A stretch of 64,000 nucleotides of DNA from Pedobacter sp. AK013 (GCF_014205835.1 NZ_JACHCQ010000032.1:11409-75408), one strand, 5' to 3'; shown: positions 8,464-17,306, counted from the stretch's first letter. Program-made: numbers and translations. The notes: generated by a model from the letters alone, not told the origin.

Positions 8464-8490
8464 TATAGGTCAATGATGGGGTGTGTAAGC

Positions 8491-8694
8491 TTAAATGCTA
8501 ACGTCCCTTTCCTCTTCAACATTTAATACACCATCAATCTTTTTGATATCTGCTATTTTATGATCGCCCGGAACAATAACAATTACACCGATCGAATCCA
8601 GTTTCTCTAAATTGTCGATCTTCAATGCTCTCAATTCAGCGGAAACAGCATCCATAGCATCATCCTTTACAGATATTAACCATTTTGTTTTCAT
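8491..8694 (-). CDS. small I9-like protein coupled to the subtilase
   Basis: A 67-residue protein with no signal peptide. It begins with a WLISVKDD strand, followed by a helix (AVSAELRAL), a turn with SIGVIVIVPGD, and a final GVLNVEEERDV strand. This beta-alpha-beta pattern, ending in an acidic V-x-x-VE-x-D-like strand, resembles the inhibitor I9/subtilisin propeptide fold. The start overlaps the stop of the subtilase gene by four bases (ATGA), so translation is probably coupled. It may be a stand-alone inhibitor or folding helper of the protease upstream. The fold call is by pattern only. Confidence 0.6.
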   Translation of the reverse strand: MKTKWLISVKDDAMDAVSAELRALKIDNLEKLDSIGVIVIVPGDHKIADIKKIDGVLNVEEERDVSI

Positions 8695-10097
8695 CTTATA
8701 ATTTTTTCAATTGGGCCAATTGGATCGATAGGGAATTTCGGATTAATCAAAATCGGGGTTCTATCAATTGGGAATTTAATCAATCTTGTTTTTGTCGGCG
8801 CCTGTACCAATCCTGCACCTACATCTCTGCCAGGTAAAGGTAATGTTTTCGCTGTAGAGGTTAGTTTTCTCCATAAATTAATTCCCCTAAGGCCCGACGC
8901 TTGTGCCCATAGTGCGGCAATACCAGCAACGTGGGGGGTAGCCATACTGGTTCCGTTCCAGCTGGCATACTTAGTAGGCAGTTTTGTAGAAGAGTACACA
9001 TTAACACCTGGGGCAGCAATATCTACAGCACCATAAGTTGGGTAAAGGCCTCCGTTAGAAAAAGCTGCTACGTTCATATTTACATCTACAGCACCTACGG
9101 CCATTATTGATGGGCAATTTGCAGGATGCATTACCTGTTTTACAGTGCCTGGCCTTGCCGAATCATTTCCTGCAGCGGCAATAATTAAAGTGCCTTGTGC
9201 CAAAGCGCGGGCAGCAGCGGTTTCAAAAACGGCAGAATAGCCTGTTCCGGTTACAAAGCCCCTTAGCGACATGCTTACCACATCACAGCGGTTGGCAATG
9301 GCCCAGTTAATGCCCGCAAGAATGCCACCATCTCCACCAGATCCACCATTGCTTAATACTTTACCAATATAAATGCTTGCTGCATAAGCAATTCCATATC
9401 TTTCAACTGCCGATGGTGAGCTGGCAGGACCACAGGAAGTACCTGTACAGTGTGTGCCATGGCCATGTCCATCTTGTGTAGTTTCGCCAGTGATAAAACT
9501 TTGGTGAACGATAGGACGGCCAGCAAAATCAGGATGGGTAAAATCGAAGCCAGTATCCAATATGGCAACTTTAATGCCTGCACCATTGTATGGGTTGTAT
9601 CTTAAAAAGCTGGTTGGTACAACATTGGTTGCTTTTAATCCCCAGGTAGCGCCAACCGATTCTACTTCAGATTGTTGCTCTTCGTAATTGTAATCTTCTG
9701 TTTCGGTTCCAACCAATACATTGGTCATTTGATTTACTGCATCTCTGTAACCCTCTACATAATTTTGGGTACTTTCATCCAGCATCCCAATAGCATAAAC
9801 TACTCTTTCCTTTTCCACAATCATTTCACTTTCGCCTAAACTGCTGATTGAGTTTTCAATTTTTGGTTTTTCGTTTACGATAGCGATACCCAATTTGTCC
9901 AATACAATGCCATCGGTTTTAGCCAGATCTTTATCTGTAAAAAATTCATTTTCGAACTCCAGGGAGCTTTTTAGGTTCAGCCCGCTGATGGCGCTGATTG
10001 AGTTGATCGAATCTGAAGTGTTAGATCCCTCTGGTAGTAGTACCAGGTATTTTCCTGTATACTCTACTTTTTCTTCTTTTTTCAAGGTTTTTGACAT
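8691..10097 (-). CDS. subtilisin-like serine protease (S8) without signal peptide
   Basis: A 468-residue S8 protease. Residues 1-160 form a non-catalytic N-terminal region. The triad is Asp181 (ILDTG), His213 (GHGTH) and Ser384 (NGTSMATPH), with oxyanion Asn311 (AAAGNDS). The N-terminus (MSKTLKKEEK) is basic and hydrophilic, with no Sec or lipoprotein signal, so it is probably cytosolic or exported by another route. That is unusual for the family. It forms a two-gene operon with a small I9-like protein at its 3' end. The natural substrate is unknown. Confidence 0.93.
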   Translation of the reverse strand: MSKTLKKEEKVEYTGKYLVLLPEGSNTSDSINSISAISGLNLKSSLEFENEFFTDKDLAKTDGIVLDKLGIAIVNEKPKIENSISSLGESEMIVEKERVVYAIGMLDESTQNYVEGYRDAVNQMTNVLVGTETEDYNYEEQQSEVESVGATWGLKATNVVPTSFLRYNPYNGAGIKVAILDTGFDFTHPDFAGRPIVHQSFITGETTQDGHGHGTHCTGTSCGPASSPSAVERYGIAYAASIYIGKVLSNGGSGGDGGILAGINWAIANRCDVVSMSLRGFVTGTGYSAVFETAAARALAQGTLIIAAAGNDSARPGTVKQVMHPANCPSIMAVGAVDVNMNVAAFSNGGLYPTYGAVDIAAPGVNVYSSTKLPTKYASWNGTSMATPHVAGIAALWAQASGLRGINLWRKLTSTAKTLPLPGRDVGAGLVQAPTKTRLIKFPIDRTPILINPKFPIDPIGPIEKIIR

Positions 10098-10360
10098 GGT
10101 TTAAGTTTTTAAGTTTTGCCTACTCTATTCAGGATTTTCGGCTTATTCCTGTTGGCGTTTTTTGTTGATAAATACCAATCCAAAATTGAAATAGTTGACG
10201 CAGAAAAACATCAGGTAAACCACTAGAAATCAGCGGTAAAAGCAACGAAATAAAAAGCAGTAAAAACAACAATAAAATATGGGGAAAACCCCACCTTTTA
10301 TCTATAAAAGTTTTATCACATTTGGGAATAAAAGTTAACTTTAATTAAAACTCAAAAATT

Positions 10361-11002
10361 ATGGAAATGCAACATCTGCCAATCTATGCTATCGCATTTT
10401 TATGTGGGGCATTAGTATATTATCTGTTACAGAAATTAATCGATCTTATGAAAACAAACGAAAGGCGCGGACGTCCAAGTACGATGGATCCGGCCACAAT
10501 TCAGCAAATGGTAGATGGTTACCGTAACAACCATTTAGCAGCGATTAATAAACTTTTAGGGATAAGCGATGCCCATTCTGTTTCTTTCGGTTTAAAAACC
10601 TTGAAAAAGTTTATTGCTGATATCGAATTTTTCACCAAAAAAGTAAATCCACGCATTGCTGATGGTGCGTTGGGTATCCGCTTCTATTACGCTGCTTATC
10701 CAAAAGAGAACGAATGGAATAATTTTGAGGATGAAAAGGCGATAGGAAAAAATTATGCTCAAAAACATACACTTGTTATGATCCCTACTTTAAAGAAGAA
10801 GGGCGGCGATGGAAGCTACCAGGATTATGATTTTAATCCTTTAGACCGTTCTACTTTCCCAATAAAAGAAAGAGAAAAAGAGCAGCCAATTACCTTAATG
10901 GCTATGAGTTCGGATAGTACTGACAGCCAATCGCGTGAGGTAATGGCTCAAAATCATGGTCAGCTTATTCCACCTGCAGAAGCTACGGTTGAGATTTACT
11001 AA
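10361..11002 (+). CDS. membrane-anchored protein of unknown function
   Basis: A 213-residue protein, not recognised. One N-terminal transmembrane helix (about 5-27, IYAIAFLCGALVYYLLQKL) is followed by a basic linker (ERRGRPS) and a cytoplasmic domain of about 170 residues. The tail (180-213) is polar and Ser/Gln-rich. It is divergent from the subtilase gene and starts an apparent run with a multi-pass membrane protein (12 bases on) and a histidine kinase. A role in the same signalling unit is a guess from context. Confidence 0.7.
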   Translation: MEMQHLPIYAIAFLCGALVYYLLQKLIDLMKTNERRGRPSTMDPATIQQMVDGYRNNHLAAINKLLGISDAHSVSFGLKTLKKFIADIEFFTKKVNPRIADGALGIRFYYAAYPKENEWNNFEDEKAIGKNYAQKHTLVMIPTLKKKGGDGSYQDYDFNPLDRSTFPIKEREKEQPITLMAMSSDSTDSQSREVMAQNHGQLIPPAEATVEIY

Positions 11003-11014
11003 GGTCATTATAAC

Positions 11015-11662
11015 ATGAACAGCTTTCAAAAATTTCTTAGCGATAGCTTTCTTTGGATTGAGGGCGGAACTGCAATTGTTGCTTTGCTGTATTTAAAAGG
11101 CTTAAAAGGGCAATATTGGTGTTTTTTTATTTATTTTTTGGTTATCGTTTTTATTTGTGAGGCCATAGGGAAATGGGGAGGTGCATACATGAGTTTTTCT
11201 AAAACAAAATATTATAACTATGCCGTTATCCCCTTTCAGTTTATTTTTTTTTACTGGCTTTATGCTTTCAAATCTTTTAACAATAAAAAGCTGTTTTGGA
11301 TACTCTCCTTATTATATTTAATTTCATTTATACCCAGCGAGTTCTACTTTAAGGGCAGTAAAATAATCTTTTCCTTTAATTATACTTTTGGATCCTTTAT
11401 TTTGATGGTTTTGGTGGTGATGGAATATTATAAACAGATTACATCCTCCGATATCATTAATTTTAACAGGAACAAAATGTTTTATGTTAATTTGGGTGTA
11501 ACGTTGTTTTATATTGGAACATTACCATTTTGGACCTTTTATTACCTGCTGGTAGAGTATAAGCAAATCTGGAATATTTATTTCGATTACTTTTTGGTAT
11601 CGGGAATTGTAATGTATGTATTATTCTCAATTTCATTTATATGGGGAAAACAGAACTCTTAA
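11015..11662 (+). CDS. multi-pass membrane protein of unknown function, next to a histidine kinase
   Basis: A 215-residue, very hydrophobic protein with about six or seven predicted helices, rich in Phe, Tyr and Trp. No family is recognised. Its 3' end overlaps the histidine kinase start by 22 bases, indicating translational coupling. The kinase has only one membrane helix and no input domain. A reasonable inference is that this protein is the sensor, or part of it, that feeds the kinase. Confidence 0.75.
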   Translation: MNSFQKFLSDSFLWIEGGTAIVALLYLKGLKGQYWCFFIYFLVIVFICEAIGKWGGAYMSFSKTKYYNYAVIPFQFIFFYWLYAFKSFNNKKLFWILSLLYLISFIPSEFYFKGSKIIFSFNYTFGSFILMVLVVMEYYKQITSSDIINFNRNKMFYVNLGVTLFYIGTLPFWTFYYLLVEYKQIWNIYFDYFLVSGIVMYVLFSISFIWGKQNS

Positions 11663-12426
11663 TTACAATTATTCTTTTCAATCTGTTTTTTGTACTGTTT
11701 GTAGTAGCCCTTATGGTTTATATTAAAAAATATAAAGAACGAAAGAGAGAATACCTGAATGAAATCAAAATCACAAACGAAATACACCAAAAGGAACTTT
11801 TAACTACCCAGTTGGAAATACAACAGGCCACCATGCAGCAGATTGGTCGCGAGTTACATGATAATATCGGGCAAAAATTAACATTGGTGAGCCTTTATGC
11901 CCAACAGCTTGTATACGAAAATAAGGTGCCTCAGGCAAGCAAAAGAATTGAACAGATTTATCAGATCATTAATTCATCCTTGCAAGACTTGAGGAGTTTG
12001 TCGAAAAACTTAACGAACGATAATATAAGTGAAAATGAAATTGTAACTTTAATACAGGAAGAAGTGAACAACCTCAATGCTTTGAAAAAATGTAAGGTAA
12101 CCTTTCAATACAATTTCGACAGTATAGATCTGGAGTTTGTGAAAAAGAATGTACTATTAAGGATAACGCAAGAATTTCTTCAAAATAGCTTAAAACATGC
12201 ACGCTGCAGCAATATCATGATCCAGTTAAATTCTTCTCCTGAAGTTTTTTTAACATTAAAAATACAGGATGATGGAGTAGGATTTGATTATGGTAAAATC
12301 ACTTCTGATGGTATAGGATTAAAAAACATGAAGAAAAGAGCCGAAATTATCGGCGGACAATTTAATTTAGAAAGCAAACCCGATTTAGGCACTACACTTA
12401 CTATTATTTTAAATGGCCCGGCATGA
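11641..12426 (+). CDS. NarL-type sensor histidine kinase
   Basis: A 261-residue kinase. One N-terminal transmembrane helix (5-28) is followed by a short coiled linker, a HisKA_3 dimerisation domain with phospho-acceptor His73 (GRELHDNIGQ), and a HATPase domain with N box (QEFLQNSLKHA), G1 box (DDGVGFD) and G2 box (GIGLKNM). It lacks any periplasmic or PAS input domain. It should phosphorylate the response regulator encoded 88 bases downstream. The start overlaps the preceding membrane protein gene by 22 bases. Confidence 0.93.
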   Translation: MGKTELLITIILFNLFFVLFVVALMVYIKKYKERKREYLNEIKITNEIHQKELLTTQLEIQQATMQQIGRELHDNIGQKLTLVSLYAQQLVYENKVPQASKRIEQIYQIINSSLQDLRSLSKNLTNDNISENEIVTLIQEEVNNLNALKKCKVTFQYNFDSIDLEFVKKNVLLRITQEFLQNSLKHARCSNIMIQLNSSPEVFLTLKIQDDGVGFDYGKITSDGIGLKNMKKRAEIIGGQFNLESKPDLGTTLTIILNGPA

Positions 12427-12488
12427 AACCATCATGATTTTACCAAAACCCGCAGGGGAATGAATATTTAAAATCATGATAGCTTCAT

Positions 12489-12496
12489 TACCTTTG
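12489..12496 (+). promoter_or_regulatory. -7 box (TACCTTTG) of the response regulator gene
   Basis: A perfect TAnnTTTG 18 bases before the ATG at 12515. It lies downstream of the alternative upstream start at 12476, which argues for the shorter protein and for independent transcription of the regulator. Confidence 0.6.
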
Positions 12497-12514
12497 AAAA
12501 CAAACTCTATACTG

Positions 12515-13147
12515 ATGAAAAAAACTATAGTTATTGTTGATGATCATATCCTGATAGCAAAAGCACTTCAAGGCATTATAGATAATTTTGCAGCTTTTGA
12601 GGTGATGTATGTTTGCGAAAACGGAAAAGAGCTGATTAAAAACTTCGAAAACAGCAATAAAATCCCAGATATTTTACTTTTGGATATTAGTATGCCCATT
12701 ATGGACGGTTTTGAAACCGTAACCTGGGTAACTGCAAATCACCCTGAGGTAAAAGTAATGGCACTCAGTATGCAGGGCGAAGAAAAAAGTGTAATTAAAA
12801 TGGTGAGCAACGGTGCTAAAGGCTACCTCTTAAAAAATGCACATCCGGTAGAGTTAGAAAATGCACTTACAAAATTGAATATCAACGGATTTTTTTACCC
12901 TGATTGGGCATCGAAAATTATCTTTTCCAGTTTGAATAAGGCCAAAGATGCAGAAATCAAAATTTCAGACCGGGAAAAAGAATTTTTAAAATATACCGTT
13001 ACCGAACTTAATTATAAAGAAATAGCCGATAAAATGTTCTGTAGCCCAAGAACTGTTGAAAGTTATAGAGATCAACTATGCGAAAAACTGGAACTCAAAA
13101 CCAGGGTTGGACTGGCAGTTTTTGCCATTAAAAATGGATTTGCTTAG
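12515..13147 (+). CDS. NarL/LuxR-family response regulator
   Basis: A 210-residue regulator. The receiver domain (1-120) has the acidic pair DDH at 9-11, phospho-acceptor Asp57 (LLLDISMP) and a conserved Lys in GYLLKNA. The C-terminal LuxR-type helix-turn-helix is about LNYKEIADKMFCSPRTVESY. It should bind DNA after phosphorylation by the upstream kinase. The frame extends 13 codons upstream, but a promoter box at 12489-12496 and the canonical MKKTIVIVDDH start favour 12515. Target genes are unknown. Confidence 0.93.
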   Translation: MKKTIVIVDDHILIAKALQGIIDNFAAFEVMYVCENGKELIKNFENSNKIPDILLLDISMPIMDGFETVTWVTANHPEVKVMALSMQGEEKSVIKMVSNGAKGYLLKNAHPVELENALTKLNINGFFYPDWASKIIFSSLNKAKDAEIKISDREKEFLKYTVTELNYKEIADKMFCSPRTVESYRDQLCEKLELKTRVGLAVFAIKNGFA

Positions 13148-13208
13148 TTTGGTTAATTGTTATACTGATAACAAAAATAACCGATTTCAACAATTAATCA
13201 ATTAACCT

Positions 13209-13216
13209 TACTTTTG
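13209..13216 (+). promoter_or_regulatory. -7 box (TACTTTTG) of the GDPD gene
   Basis: A perfect TAnnTTTG ending four bases before the ATG at 13221. The transcript should start at or within a base or two of the start codon. Confidence 0.6.
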
Positions 13217-13220
13217 ACGC

Positions 13221-14141
13221 ATGAAATTCCATCATTTGCTATTTTTGGTTATTGTTGCAGTTTTTACCTCATGTAAACCAGAAGAAAAAAGCCATCAATA
13301 TATTAAATTTAATACACCCACGGAGTTATATCAATTCTTAAAATGGTCGCCAGAAAACCGCTTCCCATTAATTAGTGCCCATCGAGGAGGGCCAATGCCT
13401 GGTTTTCCTGAAAACTGCATCGAAACATTTAATAATGCTACCACTTATAATCCGGTAATTATCGAATTCGACATTGCTTACAGTAAAGATTCGGTAATGG
13501 TGATTATGCACGATGATAAGCTCGATCGCACTTCGACAGGAAAAGGGCCGATTGGCAATTATACCTATGAAGAGTTGAAAGCCTTTAACCTTAAAGATAA
13601 TGCTGGCAGGGAAACAAAATTTAAAATCCCTACTTTAGACAGCGTATTAAGCTGGAGCAAAGGAAAAGTTTTATTAACGATCGATTTGAAAAAAGGGGTT
13701 TCTTATGCAAAAGTGATCGAAAAGGTAAGACAATATAAAGTAGAAAGTAACTCGATTATTATTACCTATACCGCCAATCAGGCAAAGGAGGTACACCAAT
13801 TGGCACCTGAGCTCATGATTTCAGCATCTGTTCAAAAGAAAGCAGAATTGAAACGTTTAAATAATCTGGGTATTCCTAACAACCGTATCGTAGCTTTTGT
13901 TGGTGTTTCAGCTCCAGATAAAGAATTGTACCAATATTTACACAACAAGGGCATTACTACTATTTTAGGCACCATGGGGAATATCGATAAAAGCGCCATT
14001 GCCAGTCCGGTAAAAAATGTTTATTATCATTTGGTTAATAACGGTGCCGATATTTTGTCGGGTGATAATTTACCACAGGCATCAGAAGAACTGGATAAGT
14101 TTAGGTATAATAAAAAATTAAGTTCAGTGCATGTAAACTAA
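13221..14141 (+). CDS. glycerophosphodiester phosphodiesterase family lipoprotein
   Basis: A 306-residue lipoprotein (lipobox VFTSC, Cys18). The GDPD TIM-barrel has the catalytic/metal motif HRGG (His54, Arg55), Glu64 in PEN, Glu82 and Asp84 in EFDIA, and His97 in MHDD. The family hydrolyses glycerophosphodiesters to glycerol 3-phosphate plus alcohol, consistent with periplasmic phospholipid scavenging. It is monocistronic, with its own promoter box almost touching the start codon. Confidence 0.92.
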   Translation: MKFHHLLFLVIVAVFTSCKPEEKSHQYIKFNTPTELYQFLKWSPENRFPLISAHRGGPMPGFPENCIETFNNATTYNPVIIEFDIAYSKDSVMVIMHDDKLDRTSTGKGPIGNYTYEELKAFNLKDNAGRETKFKIPTLDSVLSWSKGKVLLTIDLKKGVSYAKVIEKVRQYKVESNSIIITYTANQAKEVHQLAPELMISASVQKKAELKRLNNLGIPNNRIVAFVGVSAPDKELYQYLHNKGITTILGTMGNIDKSAIASPVKNVYYHLVNNGADILSGDNLPQASEELDKFRYNKKLSSVHVN

Positions 14142-14147
14142 CCTGTT

Positions 14148-14228
14148 CGTCATTGCGCGGCATGAAGCAATCCTACTACTATAGTCTATTGCGAGTGCTT
14201 TAAGATTGCTTTGTGCCTCGCAATGACG
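14148..14228. repeat. CGTCATTGCG intergenic inverted repeat
   Basis: CGTCATTGCG (14148-14157) pairs perfectly with CGCAATGACG (14219-14228). Inner arms GAAGCAATC and GATTGCTTTG also match. It resembles the CGTCATTGCGAGG-type repeats known from many bacterial genomes. It may terminate the GDPD transcript and lies just before the gldA promoter. Confidence 0.6.
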
Positions 14229-14242
14229 ATAGTTCTAAACGT

Positions 14243-14250
14243 TACCTTTG
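14243..14250 (+). promoter_or_regulatory. -7 box (TACCTTTG) of gldA
   Basis: A perfect TAnnTTTG 38 bases before the gldA ATG at 14289. A longer gldA frame starting at 14211 would begin upstream of it and is therefore not preferred. Confidence 0.5.
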
Positions 14251-14288
14251 CGAAAACCTTTGTGTTCTTTGCGGTTAAACATACAGAT

Positions 14289-14996
14289 ATGAGTATTTCA
14301 GTTAAAAATCTTTCTAAACATTACGATAAGCAGAAGGCGGTCGATTCGATTAGTTTTGAAGCCAGCCCAGGTCGTATTTTGGGTTTTCTTGGCCCTAATG
14401 GAGCTGGTAAATCTACCACTATGCGCATGCTTACCGGGTATTTAGAACCTACATCTGGTATGGCTGAAATTTCTGGTAAAAGCATTCTTTCTGATGCCAT
14501 TGAAGCTAAAAAGCATATCGGTTATCTTCCTGAAAATACCCCGCTTTATACGGATATGTATGTAAAGGAATTTTTAAATTTTGTTGGACAAACTTATAAG
14601 CTTAACAATTTGCCTGCGCGGATTGATGAAGTGATCAAAATGGTAGGCTTAACACCAGAGCAGCATAAAAAAATCGGTATGTTATCTAAAGGATACCGTC
14701 AAAGGGTAGGTTTAGCCCAGGCCATTATCCATAATCCTGAAGTTTTAATTTTGGATGAACCTACTTCTGGTTTAGACCCAAACCAATTGGTTGACATTAG
14801 GCAGTTGATTAAAACATTAGGTGCGGCTAAAACGGTTATCATTTCTACCCACATTATGCAGGAGGTTGAAGCCATTTGTGATGATATCATTATCATTAGT
14901 AAAGGTAAAATTGTAGCGAAAGATTCGCTCGAAGGCCTAAAAAAAATGTACCAACAGCAATCATTAGAAGATATTTTTAGAAAACTTACCGCATAA
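14289..14996 (+). CDS. gldA: ABC transporter ATP-binding protein, GldA-type
   Basis: A 235-residue ATPase subunit. Walker A is GPNGAGKS (35-42), the signature region LSKGYRQRVGLAQA, and Walker B LILDEPTSGLDP, followed by a switch His in ISTHIM. It matches the GldA subunit of the Bacteroidota GldAFG transporter needed for gliding in some species. The permease gldF and substrate-binding-like gldG lie 2.3 kb downstream, after three outer-membrane protein genes. An upstream in-frame extension to 14211 would run into the repeat, so 14289 is chosen. Confidence 0.88.
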   Translation: MSISVKNLSKHYDKQKAVDSISFEASPGRILGFLGPNGAGKSTTMRMLTGYLEPTSGMAEISGKSILSDAIEAKKHIGYLPENTPLYTDMYVKEFLNFVGQTYKLNNLPARIDEVIKMVGLTPEQHKKIGMLSKGYRQRVGLAQAIIHNPEVLILDEPTSGLDPNQLVDIRQLIKTLGAAKTVIISTHIMQEVEAICDDIIIISKGKIVAKDSLEGLKKMYQQQSLEDIFRKLTA

Positions 14997-14998
14997 TT

Positions 14999-15535
14999 AT
15001 GTTCGATCCAAAAATCAAAATTTTACTCATTGCCTCCTTATTTTTAAGTCCGATTTTGTTAAAAGCACAAGTAAATGCCAGTGTCGGTACCGAGATCGGT
15101 TTACCCTCAGGCAATTTTTCGAACCTTTCAGGAATTGGCTTGGGGGCATCCATAAAAGCTGATTTTCTGGTAGCTGAAAATTTTGCATTAACTTTAAATG
15201 CAGGCTTTATGAACTTTTTCGGTCGGCAGAATCAGCTTTTCAATGTTCAGGATTTAACTTACTTACCCGCTAAAGCTGGCTTGAAATATCATTTGGGTGA
15301 AAGCTTTTACGCCGAAGGACAATTAGGAGCCGCATTGCCTTTAAATAAAAATCAGAAAACCTTATTTGCCTGGTCGCCCGGCATAGGCAATCAATTCAAA
15401 CTTTCAGGAGAAAATAAACTCGATTTAGGTATCCGCTACGAAGCATGGACAGGAAAGAATAATACGATCGGCTTGAACAGATCTGATACAAAAGGATTTG
15501 TAGGGATCAGATTTGCCTATGTGTTTGGGCTGTGA
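14999..15535 (+). CDS. outer-membrane beta-barrel protein, paralogue of the next gene
   Basis: A 178-residue exported protein with signal peptide to about residue 23 (LLKAQ). It has alternating hydrophobic strands and ends in a terminal aromatic/Leu signature (FAYVFGL), typical of small outer-membrane barrels. It is clearly homologous to the protein at 15760-16290: both have the GLPSGN/GLPTEK region, PAKAGLKYH/PLKAGAKYY, and LDLGIRYE/LDFGLRYE near the end. The ATG is two bases after the gldA stop, so it is likely translated with gldA. Ligand and function are unknown. Confidence 0.8.
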   Translation: MFDPKIKILLIASLFLSPILLKAQVNASVGTEIGLPSGNFSNLSGIGLGASIKADFLVAENFALTLNAGFMNFFGRQNQLFNVQDLTYLPAKAGLKYHLGESFYAEGQLGAALPLNKNQKTLFAWSPGIGNQFKLSGENKLDLGIRYEAWTGKNNTIGLNRSDTKGFVGIRFAYVFGL

Positions 15536-15759
15536 AACAATTGTTGTGTTTAATTGTTTGGTTTATTGGTCAAAAAAATACAATACTCTTAAATCTTATA
15601 ACTTAATACAACGTTTTAGAATAAATTATTTTTTATTTAATATTCAGTTAATCAGTGTCTTATGTTTTAAAATTTTTGTTTCTGATTTTATTTGTAACGT
15701 TTTTGGCATCATGATTGTCTAAAACCTGAAATAATTAACGAACAATAATTTAAAAAACA

Positions 15760-16290
15760 ATGAAAAAAGTATTACTATCTTTATTAATGGTTGCAGGCCT
15801 GGGCTTTGCAGCTTCAGCTCAAACAGAAGGTGCGGTTCAAAAATTAAGCATTGGTGCTGAATTTGGTTTACCAACTGAAAAAAATTCAAATACCTTTATC
15901 GTAGGTGGTTCATTACAGTATGAACATCCAGTAGCTAAAGATTTAAGTTTAACAGGTTCAGCTGGTTATTTATCGCTAATGGCTACAGGTGATTACAAGG
16001 ATGCGCTTAAAGCCATTGGTGCTAAAACAAGCAGTGGAGTAGTTCCACTAAAAGCAGGTGCTAAATATTATTTTGGTGGTAACTTCTATGGTGCCGGCGA
16101 ATTAGGTGCTGCAATTAGCACAGAAACTGGTGGCAAAACTTTTTTTGCTGTGGCTCCAACATTAGGTGCTTCATTTTCAGTTGCCGATAAATCTAGTTTA
16201 GATTTCGGTTTACGTTACGAAAACTGGTCAGGAAATGGCGGTTCTTCAGGCTTTATTGGCTTACGCGCTGCATTTGCATTCGGTTTATAA
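15760..16290 (+). CDS. outer-membrane beta-barrel protein
   Basis: A 176-residue protein with a clean Sec signal (VLLSLLMVAGLGFAASAQ) and a small beta-barrel ending in FAFGL. It is a paralogue of the preceding gene, suggesting tandem duplication. The 224-base A/T-rich gap before it implies separate transcription, although no perfect promoter box was seen. A strong terminator follows at 16313-16336. Function is unknown. Confidence 0.82.
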   Translation: MKKVLLSLLMVAGLGFAASAQTEGAVQKLSIGAEFGLPTEKNSNTFIVGGSLQYEHPVAKDLSLTGSAGYLSLMATGDYKDALKAIGAKTSSGVVPLKAGAKYYFGGNFYGAGELGAAISTETGGKTFFAVAPTLGASFSVADKSSLDFGLRYENWSGNGGSSGFIGLRAAFAFGL

Positions 16291-16312
16291 CATTAAGCCA
16301 TAATTTATTCAG

Positions 16313-16336
16313 AAGCCTCCAAGCCATTGGGGGCTT
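16313..16336 (+). terminator. terminator after the second barrel gene
   Basis: AAGCCTCCAA (16313-16322) pairs with TTGGGGGCTT (16327-16336) with one G-T pair, followed by TTGTT. It is well placed 22 bases after the stop codon. Confidence 0.75.
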
Positions 16337-16473
16337 TGTTATTTACATAAATTTATTCCTTAAAATATTTTAACTATCAAATTAGTTTATCTATCATTGT
16401 GGCGCCTGTTTGAAAATCAGGCGGGTAAATGGAAATTAAAAACAATTCTAACAAACAATCTCAAAAAAATCAG

Positions 16474-17130
16474 ATGAAAAAACTAGTATTATCTTTATTA
16501 ACAGTTGCTGCGCTAAGTACTGCAGCTTTAGCTCAAAGTAGTAAACCGGTTAAATTTGGCTTAAAAGCAGGCGTTGCTTTTCCAAATATGACTTTCTCAG
16601 CGGGCAATGCATCATTTAGTTATGGTACAAAAACCTCTTATTATGTAGGTGGAACGGTAGAATTTGAATTATCTGATTTGGTTTCTATTCAACCTGGATT
16701 AACCTTTATCGATAAAGGAACAAAAATTAACAGCAGTAGTTTTGGATTCAATAACGATGATTTTCTTACCGATGTTAATGCTACATTAAATTTCAAGTAT
16801 CTTGAATTACCGGTTAATGCGCTTGTAAACTTTAAAACGGGCGATGCAGGTAAATTATTTGTAGGCGCAGGTCCTTACTTTGCTTATGCCTTAAGTGCCA
16901 ATGCTAAAATGGGCTCAGAAAAAGAGAAAATCGAATTCAAAGATTCGGGTTTTGGCCGTAGCGATTACGGATTAAATTTTTTAGCTGGTTTTCAGTTAAA
17001 TAATGGTTTAAACATTCACGCAGGTTATGGCTTGGGTTTACGCAATCTGGTAAATGATGAAGACGCACAAGATTTTGATGCTTCAATCAAAAACAAGGTG
17101 TTTACGATTGGGTTGGGCTTTTCTTTTTAG
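16474..17130 (+). CDS. porin-family outer-membrane beta-barrel protein (PorT-like)
   Basis: A 218-residue protein. The signal peptide (LVLSLLTVAALSTAALAQ) is followed by FGLKAGVAFPNM, typical of the outer-membrane beta-barrel 2 / PorT-like family in Bacteroidota. Further landmarks are LEFKYLELPVNAL-like and VGAGPYFAYALSA strands, and an aromatic C-terminus (GLGFSF). An in-frame extension to 16429 would add a hydrophilic stretch before the signal, so the ATG at 16474 is used. It sits between gldA and gldF with its own terminator at 17151-17172. Confidence 0.85.
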   Translation: MKKLVLSLLTVAALSTAALAQSSKPVKFGLKAGVAFPNMTFSAGNASFSYGTKTSYYVGGTVEFELSDLVSIQPGLTFIDKGTKINSSSFGFNNDDFLTDVNATLNFKYLELPVNALVNFKTGDAGKLFVGAGPYFAYALSANAKMGSEKEKIEFKDSGFGRSDYGLNFLAGFQLNNGLNIHAGYGLGLRNLVNDEDAQDFDASIKNKVFTIGLGFSF

Positions 17131-17150
17131 CGAATCTAAAATAACTTTAT

Positions 17151-17172
17151 GCCTCTGATGAAAATCGGGGGC
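17151..17172 (+). terminator. terminator after the porin gene
   Basis: GCCTCTGAT (17151-17159) pairs with ATCGGGGGC (17164-17172) with two G-T pairs, followed by TTTTTTG. It is a typical intrinsic terminator before gldF. Confidence 0.75.
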
Positions 17173-17306
17173 TTTTTTGTTTAGTGCTTTTAATAATCAG
17201 CCCATTAACTGTAAAACTATCTACCACCAACCATCTTCGATTTTACGATTAACCAGGTAAAGCCAACGAAAAAAATATTTCTTAACTTCGGCATTTAAAT
17301 TTAACT

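Noticed and set aside
8314..8526. 70-residue plus-strand open frame
   Set aside because: It has no recognisable domain, overlaps the terminator and the I9-like gene on the other strand, and includes the hairpin in its coding sequence.
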